DNA from: Salinispirillum sp. LH 10-3-1
GTDB taxonomy: Bacteria; Pseudomonadota; Gammaproteobacteria; Pseudomonadales; Natronospirillaceae
Direction of reading: 5' to 3'
Assembly (NCBI RefSeq): GCF_030643825.1
Contig: NZ_CP101717.1
Location: 2,294,001-2,358,000, forward strand
DNA length: 64,000 nt
Part shown: piece after piece, positions 18,612-31,655 of the stretch
Numbering within the stretch: the stretch's first letter is position 1
How the letters are laid out: the number at the start of each line of letters is the position of its first letter
Position numbers and translations under genes: made by a program
Notes under the pieces: model-generated
Database searches by the model: none
Told to the model about the DNA's origin: nothing
Seen by the model: only the letters and a program-made list of their open reading frames with translations

Positions 18612-18654
18612 GATAAGGTTTTAATTAATTTAATTAATTTAATTAATCCTTATC
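18612..18654. repeat. AT-rich 9-bp tandem repeat in the 23S-5S spacer
   Basis: Three copies of TTAATTAAT (18621-18647) sit between GATAAGG (18612-18618) and CCTTATC (18648-18654), which are complementary. The whole can form a hairpin in the precursor RNA. The units are themselves palindromic. Confidence 0.85.
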
Positions 18655-18830
18655 CGCAATCATGCGTTCTGAATATGCGATTAACACGTTTTTGATCACT
18701 CGATCTTTCAATCGCTCGATCTTTGCATGAATTCAATCATTCAAGCACCGGTCTTCGGTACTGCCTCGTACCGACCTTCTTGTATCTGTTTCTCAACACT
18801 GTGTAGGCCCAAACGCCTTAGGCGTTATAT

Positions 18831-21697
<2,867 letters not shown>

Positions 21698-21884
21698 ATA
21701 TAACCCTAAGGTTTCTAGTCTGTACACACCCTCCTCAGGGTATGCACGCACCTACACAATTGATCGCAATTGCTTGCAACAACATACAACAAGTGATGCT
21801 AGACGACGCTTACGCGTCTCTATCATCAACACACCGGCGCTTGAATCATTAAACTCATGCAATGTGTTATTCGCATATCCAAAT

Positions 21885-21896
21885 TATTAAAGAACA
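21885..21896 (-). promoter_or_regulatory. boxA of the 23S leader
   Basis: The minus strand reads TGTTCTTTAATA, close to the boxA consensus TGYTCTTTAAMA, at the usual place before 23S. It would bind NusB/NusE for antitermination. Confidence 0.8.
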
Positions 21897-22000
21897 TCTG
21901 GCAATCAATTCAACCAGGCGCAAGGACTCTCTCATCTGCACTTGCCGACGAAAGCCTTTGGGTCTGATTCCTGAGTGAAGTTTTTGATCTGTGCGATAGG

Positions 22001-22047
22001 AAATGGTGGAGCTAACGGGTGGTCTGACACATCGGTCGAACCGCTGC
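22001..22047 (-). pseudogene. Degenerate tRNA-Ala fragment
   Basis: AAATGGTGGAGCTAA at 22001-22015 exactly repeats the end of the tRNA-Ala gene (22077-22091), and TCGAACCGCTG at about 22036-22046 repeats its T-loop region, with extra bases between. There is no anticodon arm or 5' half. It looks like the remnant of a tRNA-Ala duplication in the spacer. Confidence 0.6.
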
Positions 22048-22079
22048 TGCGCTACTACTTCGGTCGCACCGACAGAAAA

Positions 22080-22155
22080 TGGTGGAGCTAAGCGGGATCG
22101 AACCGCTGACCTCCTGCGTGCAAGGCAGGCGCTCTCCCAGCTGAGCTATAGCCCC
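22080..22155 (-). tRNA. alaT: tRNA-Ala (anticodon TGC)
   Basis: The minus strand gives a 76-base cloverleaf from GGGGCTATAGCTCAGCTGGG to TAGCTCCACCA, with anticodon TGC in CCTTGCACG and an encoded CCA. It is nearly identical to the spacer tRNA-Ala of other gammaproteobacteria. Confidence 0.97.
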
Positions 22156-22357
22156 ATTTCGTCTATTGCGTGGTTTTCTAACGAGGTATCGACTTTTTGT
22201 GCTAGCTAGACGAGGCGGGAGGCCGTGTACAAGCGTACACAACGAGCGCTTCAACAATGCTTTAACAACGTCGCGTCTTTTGATCAGCACAAGGCAAAAC
22301 ATAAGGAAGCCTATTAACAATAGGCGACGCATGTTTTAACGCAGTACTGGTCAAAAG

Positions 22358-22434
<77 letters not shown>

Positions 22435-22499
22435 ATAAACTATTTAGACTACTGGTCATTATTGACCAACAACCAAAATCGCTTCTAAGCCAGTAACCA

Positions 22500-22527
22500 A
22501 TTCGGCCAGAGGGCTGGCCTCCTACGG
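22500..22527 (-). repeat. REP-like element in the rRNA spacer
   Basis: On the minus strand this 28-base block starts CCGTAGGAGGCCAGCC and ends TGGCCGAAT. It is identical to 43250-43277, 21 kb away in an ordinary intergenic region. It contains a GGCCAG...CTGGCC palindrome. This is a dispersed repeat, not part of tRNA-Ile or 16S. Confidence 0.85.
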
Positions 22528-22541
22528 CTTCGCTACTTCAC

Positions 22542-22567
22542 TCAATCAAGTAATTCGTGTGAGCACT
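22542..22567 (-). repeat. 3' half of the 16S RNase III processing stem
   Basis: It is complementary to 24280-24305 over 26 bases, with one G-U pair in RNA. The two flank 16S and form the precursor stalk. Confidence 0.85.
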
Positions 22568-22595
22568 CATCGATGCGAGCGCTTGTCTGTCGTTT

Positions 22596-24136
<1,541 letters not shown>

Positions 24137-24279
24137 TAAATCAGTTGGTCGTCATAAATGACAACCCAAACTTAGCTCAGCAATTAATCGGAATCCACCG
24201 TGTATCCAGTAAACTGAACACATGTATGAATTCACAGTCACTTGCTGATATTTGTTAGACTCGCTAACTCACAACAACA

Positions 24280-24305
24280 AGTGCCCACACGAATTACTTG
24301 ATTGA
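24280..24305 (-). repeat. 5' half of the 16S RNase III processing stem
   Basis: It pairs with 22542-22567 around the 16S gene; see that entry. Confidence 0.85.
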
Positions 24306-24315
24306 TTACCTAAAA

Positions 24316-24327
24316 TTTTAAAGAACA
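24316..24327 (-). promoter_or_regulatory. boxA of the rRNA leader
   Basis: The minus strand reads TGTTCTTTAAAA, matching the boxA consensus, and lies between the promoter and 16S. Confidence 0.85.
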
Positions 24328-24468
24328 TCTTGCCTTGGCAAGGAGCGCACATCTTAATGATCCTGCGCTCGGTGTCAACTCCTTTTTGACTTTTTTCTTC
24401 TTGTGAATCAGGCGCTTATCGCACCTCCTTCACTTTCCGATCCGCCATCTCCCTGACAGCGGAGGCGC

Positions 24469-24496
24469 ATTATAGAGGCCTGAGATTGAGAGTCAA
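24469..24496 (-). promoter_or_regulatory. rRNA operon promoter
   Basis: On the minus strand, TTGACT (24496-24491), a 16-base spacer and a perfect TATAAT (24474-24469) are followed by a GC-rich discriminator, GCGCC. This is the layout of a stringently controlled rRNA promoter. Confidence 0.88.
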
Positions 24497-24552
24497 CAGC
24501 CCCCGCTTAAAAGATTTCATTTTCTTGAAGCTTTTGTCGCAACTCACGATAA

Positions 24553-25653
24553 CTAACCTAGGTGTGCGGCCGCCAAATAGTCATGCGACTGCATTTCCAG
24601 CAAACGACTTTCTGTACGCTCGAACTCGAAAGCACGCCGACCCTGCACGTAAAGCTCGGTAATGGGGGCCGCAGCAGAGACCAACAACTTGACGCGCCGA
24701 TCATAGAATTCGTCAACCAGATTAATGAAGCGCTTAGCCTCATCATCATTGGTACCCACAAACTGCGGCACACCTGAGATGACGACAGCATGGTAGCACT
24801 TCGCAATCTCTATATAGTCGTTCTGACTGCGCGGACCACCACAGATACCTGCAAAGTCGAACCAGATAACATCCTCGCACTCTCGCTTGAAAGGTATTTT
24901 ACGACCCAGCACCTCAAGATACCCATCCATCTCTAGCTCTTCTAGGTCTGGCGCCAGGCTTTCAAAACGCTCGGCAAGACGACCTTCAGAGTCTGCATCC
25001 GCTGGGTAATGATAAAGAGTAGCTTGCTCCAGTGTGCGCAGACGGTAATCAATGCCGTTGTCGACATTTACCACCTCAGTGTGCTGATTTAAAAGCCGAA
25101 TCGCAGGCAAAAAGCGATCACGTTGCAAACCATTAGGATACAGCCCATCTGGAATGATATTGGAGGTGGTCACCAGGGTGACACCTTCGCGCATCAGGCC
25201 ATCAAGGAGATTGCCGAGAATCATGGCATCGCCGATGTCACTGACGAAGAATTCATCCAAGCACAACACGCGGTACTTTTGCGCCATTTCCGTGGCAATA
25301 ATGTCCAGCGGGTTCTTCTGCCCTTTCAACTCGGTCAACCGCTGATGCACCGACTGCATAAACCGATGAAAGTGCACGCGCAACTTTCCATCAATACTCA
25401 GCGCATCGTAGAAGGTGTCCATGATGAACGTCTTGCCACGCCCTACCCCACCCCAGAAATACAATCCACGCGGAGCTTTTGGACGACGCCCCAAAGCTTT
25501 CCGAAAGCGCCCACTGACCGATGTCAGAGCGCGGTCGTACGCCAATATCTGTATATAGAGTTCGTCAAGACGCTTGACTGCCAGCTCTTGGACCGGATCA
25601 TGCTGAATAATGCCTTGTTGAATGTTTGCTTGATAGCGCGCTAGGGGTGTCAT
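24553..25653 (-). CDS. zapE: Cell division protein ZapE (AFG1-like ATPase)
   Basis: A 366-residue AFG1/LACE1-type ATPase that associates with the Z-ring and affects its stability under stress in E. coli. Walker A FWGGVGRGKT is at about 67-76, Walker B is VLCLDEFFVSD and the sensor-like TTSNIIPDGLYPNGLQRDRFLPAI follows. It is divergent from zapG, as in E. coli where yhcM and yhcB are neighbours. Confidence 0.94.
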   Translation of the reverse strand: MTPLARYQANIQQGIIQHDPVQELAVKRLDELYIQILAYDRALTSVSGRFRKALGRRPKAPRGLYFWGGVGRGKTFIMDTFYDALSIDGKLRVHFHRFMQSVHQRLTELKGQKNPLDIIATEMAQKYRVLCLDEFFVSDIGDAMILGNLLDGLMREGVTLVTTSNIIPDGLYPNGLQRDRFLPAIRLLNQHTEVVNVDNGIDYRLRTLEQATLYHYPADADSEGRLAERFESLAPDLEELEMDGYLEVLGRKIPFKRECEDVIWFDFAGICGGPRSQNDYIEIAKCYHAVVISGVPQFVGTNDDEAKRFINLVDEFYDRRVKLLVSAAAPITELYVQGRRAFEFERTESRLLEMQSHDYLAAAHLG

Positions 25654-25758
25654 AGATATACACTGTGCCCTGAATGGAGAGCGCGATTTTAGCGATCACA
25701 GCAGATCTTTCAACTACTGGTTGATATATAATTGAGTGAACACACGGAGGTTCTTCTG

Positions 25759-26187
25759 ATGTTTGACTGGAACACATTAATGATCGGCTTGGCCATGGGT
25801 GCAGCGCTCGGCATTGTGGTGACCTTATTACTGTCACGCAAACACAGCGGCAGCGCTGAAAATGTGCGTAAGCAATTAGATGCCTTGAAAACAGAGCATT
25901 CACGCTACCAAATGAGCGTAACAGAGCATTTTGCCCGCACCTCGGAACTGATTGAATCCTTGAACAACAACTACCAGAGTATCGAGCAACACCTGAAAGC
26001 GGGTGCCGACGCATTGGTATCGCACGACTACAAGCTGTCACAACTGCGCCAAGGCGGCGATGTTCTATCAGAGGAAGAACTTAATCATCTAGGTGCAAGC
26101 CGCGACTATGCTGCACAGTCAGACTTAGACGATCACAGTCGCGATACCTCACGAACAACGCCTAATGAAGTAGAAACAACCCGCTAA
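25759..26187 (+). CDS. zapG: Z-ring associated protein ZapG (YhcB, DUF1043)
   Basis: A 142-residue inner-membrane protein. One N-terminal membrane helix (about 6-25) is followed by a cytoplasmic coiled coil and a disordered polar tail. YhcB links cell division and envelope growth in E. coli. The start at 25759 is chosen because CGGAGG lies eight bases upstream; an in-frame GTG at 25732 would add residues before the membrane helix. It is divergent from zapE. Confidence 0.88.
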   Translation: MFDWNTLMIGLAMGAALGIVVTLLLSRKHSGSAENVRKQLDALKTEHSRYQMSVTEHFARTSELIESLNNNYQSIEQHLKAGADALVSHDYKLSQLRQGGDVLSEEELNHLGASRDYAAQSDLDDHSRDTSRTTPNEVETTR

Positions 26188-26278
26188 AGAACGAACACAG
26201 AGGCGCGGGCGCGCATGACGACCTGCGCCACCCCTCCCCTGCTCATATAAAGTCTTCCCGCCATATACATATATCCAT

Positions 26279-26326
26279 TTGATCTAAACGTACTGGTTTT
26301 TATAAACATTGTTCTACTGATATACT
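26279..26326 (+). promoter_or_regulatory. Candidate cysDN promoter
   Basis: There are two options. TTGATC (26279-26284), 16 bases and TATAAA (26301-26306) is one; an extended -10 TGATATACT (26318-26326) without a good -35 is the other, which fits a CysB-activated promoter. It lies 35-80 bases before cysD. Confidence 0.45.
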
Positions 26327-26360
26327 CGCCCCGTATTTTATCTGGCTCTACAGGGTTATT

Positions 26361-27275
26361 ATGTCGATGTCGCACTACAACCTGACGCACTTAAAGCAAC
26401 TGGAAGCGGAAAGCATTCATATCATCCGCGAAGTGGCGGCGGAATTTGAAAATCCCGTCATGCTTTATTCCATCGGTAAAGACAGCTCTGTAATGCTGCA
26501 TTTGGCAATGAAGGCTTTCTTTCCCGGCAAGCTACCATTTCCCCTGCTGCACGTTGATACGGGCTGGAAGTTTAAGGAGATGATCGAGTTCCGCGACCAA
26601 GAAACGAAGCGGCTCGGCCTTGATCTGCTGGTACATCAGAATCCAGAAGGCTTGGCGATGGGCGTTGGCCCGTTCACGCATGGTAGCGCCAAGCACACCG
26701 ACATTATGAAGACACAGGCACTAAAGCAAGCCCTGAACCAATACGGTTTTGATGCTGCCTTTGGTGGGGCACGTCGCGACGAGGAGAAATCACGCGCGAA
26801 GGAGCGCGTCTATTCTTTCCGGGATGCACAGCATCGCTGGGACCCTAAGAATCAGCGCCCAGAGTTGTGGAACACCTACAACAGCCGCATCAACAAGGGT
26901 GAGAGCATTCGCGTTTTCCCGCTCTCCAACTGGACAGAGCTGGATATCTGGCAGTACATCTATCTAGAAAGCATTCCTATTGTACCTTTGTATTTTTCTG
27001 CCCCACGCCCCGTGGTGAACCGCGACGGCATGTTGATCAAAGTTGACGACGACCGCATGGAATTGAAGCCCGGAGAAACCATCGAAGAACGTTCCGTGCG
27101 CTTCCGTACGCTCGGCTGTTATCCGCTGACCGGAGCTGTAGAATCGGCAGCGAATACCCTGCCAGAAATTATTCAGGAAATGCTCCTGACGACCACGTCC
27201 GAACGCCAAGGCCGCCTGATCGATCATGACAGTTCGGGCTCTATGGAAAAGAAGAAGCAAGAAGGTTATTTCTAA
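26361..27275 (+). CDS. cysD: Sulfate adenylyltransferase subunit 2
   Basis: A 304-residue PP-loop ATP sulfurylase subunit that makes APS from sulfate and ATP together with CysN. The PP-loop SIGKDSSVM is at about 37-45, and the conserved [21 protein letters not shown] and [14 protein letters not shown] are present. It is the first gene of cysDN, with a 10-base gap to cysN. Confidence 0.97.
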   Translation: MSMSHYNLTHLKQLEAESIHIIREVAAEFENPVMLYSIGKDSSVMLHLAMKAFFPGKLPFPLLHVDTGWKFKEMIEFRDQETKRLGLDLLVHQNPEGLAMGVGPFTHGSAKHTDIMKTQALKQALNQYGFDAAFGGARRDEEKSRAKERVYSFRDAQHRWDPKNQRPELWNTYNSRINKGESIRVFPLSNWTELDIWQYIYLESIPIVPLYFSAPRPVVNRDGMLIKVDDDRMELKPGETIEERSVRFRTLGCYPLTGAVESAANTLPEIIQEMLLTTTSERQGRLIDHDSSGSMEKKKQEGYF

Positions 27276-27285
27276 GGGGTACAAG

Positions 27286-28911
27286 ATGTCGCACCAATCC
27301 GAACTTATTGCTTCAGATATTCATTCGTACCTGAAGCAGCACGAAAACAAAGAACTCATGCGCTTTCTGACCTGCGGCAGCGTAGACGACGGCAAAAGCA
27401 CGCTGATAGGTCGTCTTCTGCACGACTCCAAGATGATCTATGAAGATCAACTGGCAGCCATAGAAAACGACAGTAAGAAATCCGGCACAACGGGCGAAAA
27501 GATAGATTTGGCCTTGTTGGTTGATGGTTTGCAGGCCGAGCGCGAGCAGGGTATCACTATTGATGTCGCCTATCGGTATTTCTCGACGGCCAAGCGTAAG
27601 TTCATCATTGCCGACACACCCGGGCATGAGCAGTACACCCGCAACATGGCGACCGGAGCTTCAACCTGTGACCTCGCTATCATATTGATTGACGCGCGGC
27701 ATGGCGTACAAACGCAAACACGACGCCACAGCTTCATCGCATCGTTGCTCGGCATACGCCACATCGTGGTCGCCATAAACAAGATGGACTTGGTCGAGTT
27801 CAGCGAAAATACCTTTAACGAGATCCGCAATGAGTACCTGACATTCAGCGAAAACCTTGGTTTTGGCGACATCAGCTTCGTACCCATGTCGGCGCTGGAT
27901 GGCGACAACGTGGTAAATAGCAGCGAGCGTATGCGCTGGTACAGCGGCCCAACCTTGATGCATGTGCTGGAAAATGTGCCGATTGCCAAAGACCACGACT
28001 TGAAGCACTTCCGCTTTCCTGTGCAGTACGTAAATCGCCCAAACCTCAACTTCCGTGGTTTCTGCGGCACCATTGCTTCCGGAATTGTGCGCCCTGGCGA
28101 TACCGTCATGGCGTTACCGTCTGGCAAGACATCCACCGTCAAGTCTATTGTGACTTATGATGGTGATCTGACTGAGGCCTTCGTCAACCAAGCGGTGACA
28201 TTGACCTTGAACGATGAAATCGACGTTAGCCGTGGGGACATGCTGGTGCACCCAACGTCTTTACCGCAGCGCGGTCGGCGCTTTGTCGCCAAACTGGTTT
28301 GGATGACCGACGCTGTCATGGCACCCGGCAAGCAGTACGATTTTAAGGTCGGTACCAACACCAGCGCAGGCGTAGTGAGTCACTTGTTTAACAAGATCGA
28401 TATCAACACCTTGGCGGATTTGCCTGCCGAGAAACTTGACCTTAATGAGATCGGCCACTGCGAAATCACCCTGAACAAAGAGGTCGTGTTTGATAGCTAC
28501 AAGCAGAACCGCTGGACAGGCTCGTTCATCGTCATCGACCGTTTGACCAATGTCACCGTGGGTGCTGGCATGATCGAGCGGGTCGTCGACGGTAGCGACA
28601 AGCTGCGTCCGGTCAGCGATGAAGAGCGACAACGCCGGTATGGGCAGACGCCAATATCTGTTGTACTGACAGCGGATAAGAACGGTGACTTGGCAGCCGC
28701 CGTGGAACGCTTGCTCTTTGACGCCGGCCACCTCAGCATGACGGTCAGCGCTGACGACGCATTAACGGTAGCGCCTTACATCGAAGCAGGTGGCGCAATT
28801 GCGTTAATTTCCGGCACTCCGGCATCCCCCTTACCTTTCGGTTTGATCGTAGACAAAGAGACCCCAGCCGATATTGTTGAAGTGCTGCTTGATGAGGGTT
28901 ATTTGCGCTAA
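27286..28911 (+). CDS. cysN: Sulfate adenylyltransferase subunit 1 with a decayed CysC-like tail
   Basis: A 541-residue EF-Tu-like GTPase that drives APS synthesis with CysD. G1 GSVDDGKS is at 31-38; [12 protein letters not shown] (G3) and NKMDLV (G4) are intact, followed by two beta-barrel domains to about 450. E. coli CysN is 475 residues. Here residues 452-541 look like the start and end of an APS kinase as fused in Cys[10 protein letters not shown] matches the kinase entry, but the P-loop GLSGxGKST is replaced by TADKNGD, and the middle is deleted. Kinase activity is therefore unlikely. The start at 27286 gives the usual N-terminus; an in-frame ATG at 27226 lies inside cysD. Confidence 0.94.
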   Translation: MSHQSELIASDIHSYLKQHENKELMRFLTCGSVDDGKSTLIGRLLHDSKMIYEDQLAAIENDSKKSGTTGEKIDLALLVDGLQAEREQGITIDVAYRYFSTAKRKFIIADTPGHEQYTRNMATGASTCDLAIILIDARHGVQTQTRRHSFIASLLGIRHIVVAINKMDLVEFSENTFNEIRNEYLTFSENLGFGDISFVPMSALDGDNVVNSSERMRWYSGPTLMHVLENVPIAKDHDLKHFRFPVQYVNRPNLNFRGFCGTIASGIVRPGDTVMALPSGKTSTVKSIVTYDGDLTEAFVNQAVTLTLNDEIDVSRGDMLVHPTSLPQRGRRFVAKLVWMTDAVMAPGKQYDFKVGTNTSAGVVSHLFNKIDINTLADLPAEKLDLNEIGHCEITLNKEVVFDSYKQNRWTGSFIVIDRLTNVTVGAGMIERVVDGSDKLRPVSDEERQRRYGQTPISVVLTADKNGDLAAAVERLLFDAGHLSMTVSADDALTVAPYIEAGGAIALISGTPASPLPFGLIVDKETPADIVEVLLDEGYLR

Positions 28912-28942
28912 CAGAGTGCATATCCAAAAACCAGAATCAGCC

Positions 28943-28973
28943 AAGCCCCGCCTTAATCCCGCGGGGCTTTTTT
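28943..28973 (+). terminator. Intrinsic terminator after cysN
   Basis: AAGCCCCGC (28943-28951) and GCGGGGCTT (28961-28969) form a perfect 9-bp stem, followed by more T. Confidence 0.92.
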
Positions 28974-29077
28974 GTGCTTATCGTGAGCCGCCGTAGGTCA
29001 TAATTCAGTAAATAGCCTCCTTTGACCTGCCAGCAGACTCTAGACTGAGGGCACGCTTAAAAGACAACGAGGACGCT

Positions 29078-30214
29078 ATGACACCCAATCCTATCGTACC
29101 TAACTCTATCAAAGCCTTGCTGGCTGGCGCGGTATTTGGTCTTTCCGCCAGCGCTATCGCACAAACCTACACCACTGAACATCATTCGTTCCAGCTGGAG
29201 ACCGTTGTGTCGGGCCTGTCCAATCCGTGGAGCCTAGCCTTTCTGCCCAACGACGAGATCCTGATCACCGAAAGGCCTGGCCGCTTACGCCGCATGGTAG
29301 AGGGTAGCTTGATCGACGAACCTGTGTCCGGTCTACCGGAGATCACGGCATCAGGCCAGGGCGGACTATTGGACGTAGTTCCACACCCGGATTTTGCACA
29401 GAATCGCTGGGTCTACTTCAGCTACTCACACGGGAACAATCAGGGCTTAACCACTCGCTTAGCGCGCGGGCAATACCATGACGGGCACTTAAGCAACGTG
29501 GAAATTCTGTTCGACGCGGCGCCGAGAGTGTCTGGCGGGCGGCATTTTGGATCACGCATTGTCTTTGACGACGACGGCTATCTGTATCTGACCGTCGGCG
29601 ATCGGGGCCAGCAGAATCGCGCACAAGAGCTGGACAACCACATTGGCACCACCATCCGCTTGCACGATGATGGCCAAGTGCCCAGCGACAATCCGTTTGT
29701 TGACCACGCCAACGCTTTGCCAGAAATATATACGTACGGGAACCGCAATGCCCAAGGCATGGCGTTGCATCCAAGCAGTCGCGCTGTCTGGCAACATGAA
29801 CATGGCCCACGTGGTGGTGATGAAATTAATCTGATTCAGAGCGGGCTCAACTACGGCTGGCCGGAAGTGACGCATGGCATAAACTACAATGGCTCACCAA
29901 TCACCGACCTAACTGAAAAAGCAGGCATGGAGTCACCGTTACTGCACTGGACACCGTCTATCGCCCCGTCCGGTATGGCGTTCTACACCGGGGACGTATT
30001 TCCACAATGGGAAGGTGATCTATTTGTGGGAGCTCTAGCGGGCCAGAAAATTCAACGGGTGCGTTTCAATGGCACCGACCTCATCAGCCAAGAAGACATG
30101 CTCACGGGGTTCAATACCCGCATTCGGGATATCCGCAACGGTCCCGATGGCACACTGTGGCTGCTGACAGACGAAGGCAACGGGCGTCTGTTGCGGATGG
30201 TGCCTGCGCCCTAA
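29078..30214 (+). CDS. PQQ-dependent aldose sugar dehydrogenase family protein
   Basis: A 378-residue periplasmic six-bladed beta-propeller of the soluble glucose/aldose sugar dehydrogenase family (YliI/Asd-like). A signal peptide (1-28) ends in AIAQ. Family motifs are LSNPWSLAFLPN, ILITERPGRLR, VVPHPDFAQNRWVYFSYS, NAQGMALHPSS, EHGPRGGDEIN and LNYGWPEVTHG. Oxidation of aldoses with PQQ is expected from the family; no PQQ synthesis genes are in view. The stop overlaps the convergent trhP stop by four bases. Confidence 0.88.
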   Translation: MTPNPIVPNSIKALLAGAVFGLSASAIAQTYTTEHHSFQLETVVSGLSNPWSLAFLPNDEILITERPGRLRRMVEGSLIDEPVSGLPEITASGQGGLLDVVPHPDFAQNRWVYFSYSHGNNQGLTTRLARGQYHDGHLSNVEILFDAAPRVSGGRHFGSRIVFDDDGYLYLTVGDRGQQNRAQELDNHIGTTIRLHDDGQVPSDNPFVDHANALPEIYTYGNRNAQGMALHPSSRAVWQHEHGPRGGDEINLIQSGLNYGWPEVTHGINYNGSPITDLTEKAGMESPLLHWTPSIAPSGMAFYTGDVFPQWEGDLFVGALAGQKIQRVRFNGTDLISQEDMLTGFNTRIRDIRNGPDGTLWLLTDEGNGRLLRMVPAP

Positions 30215-31593
30215 AGGTCGCGCATCAGCAAACCAAACTCGCCTGCTGATGCCGACAGAGACACAGGCAAGGCCACCGTAACCATGTAGTCTGAACCCGG
30301 TACTACGTCGAGGTCCTTGCCGTTTTTCTGTAGTCGCACATCCTCCAAGGCAAAACGCACGTTACCTTCCGGCGTCATAAGCTCAAGCACATCCCCACGA
30401 CTGAATTTGTTTTTAGCCTTGATCACCAAGCGACCATTATCAATCCCTAAGGCCTCACCCACAAACTGCTGCTGCGTCGACATCGAGCGACCCTGATCGT
30501 AGTTCTGGTAACTGTCATGAGTATGCCGCCGATAGAAACCCTCGGTATAACCTCGGTTGGCCAGATTATCCAGATCATGCAGTAACGACGGGTTGAAATC
30601 ACGCCCAGCCACGGCATCTTCTATCGCTTGACGGTAAGTTTGCGCGGTACGAGCAACGTAATAATGGGATTTAGTACGGCCTTCTATTTTCAGGGAATGC
30701 ACGCCCATTTCTGTCAGGCGTTTTACATGCTGAATGGCGCGCAAATCACGCGAATTCATGATGTAAGTGCCGTGTTCATCTTCCCACGCAGGCATCAGCT
30801 CACCCGGCCGGTTGGGGTCTTCCAATAAATAGACGCCATCAACGGGCAGCCCTTCGCCCAGTACGGGGTTAATACCCGTGGAAGAATCGACAGAATCGCT
30901 CGCAATTTTATTCTGTGCCGGCGTCCATATACTGGCATCGCGCGGCACCACATCCCCGGTAATATCGGTTCTACCTTCATGCGTTTTGTATTCCCAACGA
31001 CACGCATTGGTACAGGTACCTTGATTCGGGTCACGGCGATTCAAGTAGCCAGACAACAAACAACGACCGGAATAAGCAATACACAGCGCACCGTGGACAA
31101 ACACCTCCAGCTCCATTTCGGGCACTTTTTGGCGAATTTCCTCAATCTCATCCAGCGACAACTCGCGCGACAGAATCACCCGTTCAATACCTTGACGATG
31201 CCAAAACTTAACCGCGGCATAGTTGACTGCATTCGCTTGCACCGACAAATGAATGGGCATATCAGGCCATTCTTCCCGCACCATCATGATCAAGCCAGGA
31301 TCAGACATGATCAGCGCGTCAGGCCGCATTTCCATTACTGGCGCGATATCGCGAAAATAAGTGTTTACCTTGGCGTTGTGCGGCGCAATGTTACTGGCCA
31401 CATAGAATTTTTTACCTTGGGCGTGTGCTTCTGCAATACCAAGACGCAGATTTTCGAGGTCGAAGTCATTTTCACGCACACGCAAGCTGTAGCGTGGCTG
31501 TCCGGCATAAACCGCATCTGCCCCATAGGCCAGCGCATAGCGCATGTTGCGCAAGGTACCGGCAGGTGAAAGCAATTCAGGACGGAACGACAT
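30211..31593 (-). CDS. trhP: tRNA hydroxylation protein TrhP (U32 family, YegQ)
   Basis: A 460-residue U32-family protein. In E. coli, TrhP (YegQ) is needed for prephenate-dependent formation of 5-hydroxyuridine at tRNA position 34. The U32 signature EVFVHGALCIAYSGRCLLS is complete, with cysteines that can bind an iron-sulfur cluster (also GTCTNACRW). The C-terminal domain (about 370-460) is the small barrel of the long YegQ form. It is monocistronic and convergent with the sugar dehydrogenase. Confidence 0.92.
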   Translation of the reverse strand: MSFRPELLSPAGTLRNMRYALAYGADAVYAGQPRYSLRVRENDFDLENLRLGIAEAHAQGKKFYVASNIAPHNAKVNTYFRDIAPVMEMRPDALIMSDPGLIMMVREEWPDMPIHLSVQANAVNYAAVKFWHRQGIERVILSRELSLDEIEEIRQKVPEMELEVFVHGALCIAYSGRCLLSGYLNRRDPNQGTCTNACRWEYKTHEGRTDITGDVVPRDASIWTPAQNKIASDSVDSSTGINPVLGEGLPVDGVYLLEDPNRPGELMPAWEDEHGTYIMNSRDLRAIQHVKRLTEMGVHSLKIEGRTKSHYYVARTAQTYRQAIEDAVAGRDFNPSLLHDLDNLANRGYTEGFYRRHTHDSYQNYDQGRSMSTQQQFVGEALGIDNGRLVIKAKNKFSRGDVLELMTPEGNVRFALEDVRLQKNGKDLDVVPGSDYMVTVALPVSLSASAGEFGLLMRDL

Positions 31594-31655
31594 AGCGACC
31601 TCTCGAGATCTGGAAATCAGGGGCGCGGATTATAGCAGACGCCATACAGAGAGAG

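Larger units (their letters stand above)
21698..22079. other. Spacer tRNA-Ala to 23S
   Basis: This 382-base spacer holds a boxA antitermination site (21885-21896), half of the 23S processing stem, and a fragment resembling the tRNA-Ala 3' part (about 22001-22047). No protein gene is supported. Confidence 0.7.
24137..24552. other. rRNA leader and promoter region
   Basis: This 416-base stretch has no protein gene. It holds the rRNA promoter (24469-24496), a boxA (24316-24327), the 5' half of the 16S processing stem (24280-24305) and a small GAGCGCA/TGCGCTC hairpin (about 24343-24370). Confidence 0.8.

Noticed and set aside
18612-18654. Possible CRISPR-like or origin-like repeat
   Set aside because: Three contiguous 9-bp units without spacers, inside an rRNA operon; a simple tandem repeat explains it, and DnaA boxes are absent.
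27570-28142. 190-codon antisense frame inside cysN
   Set aside because: A shadow of cysN codon bias, with no start signals and no family features.
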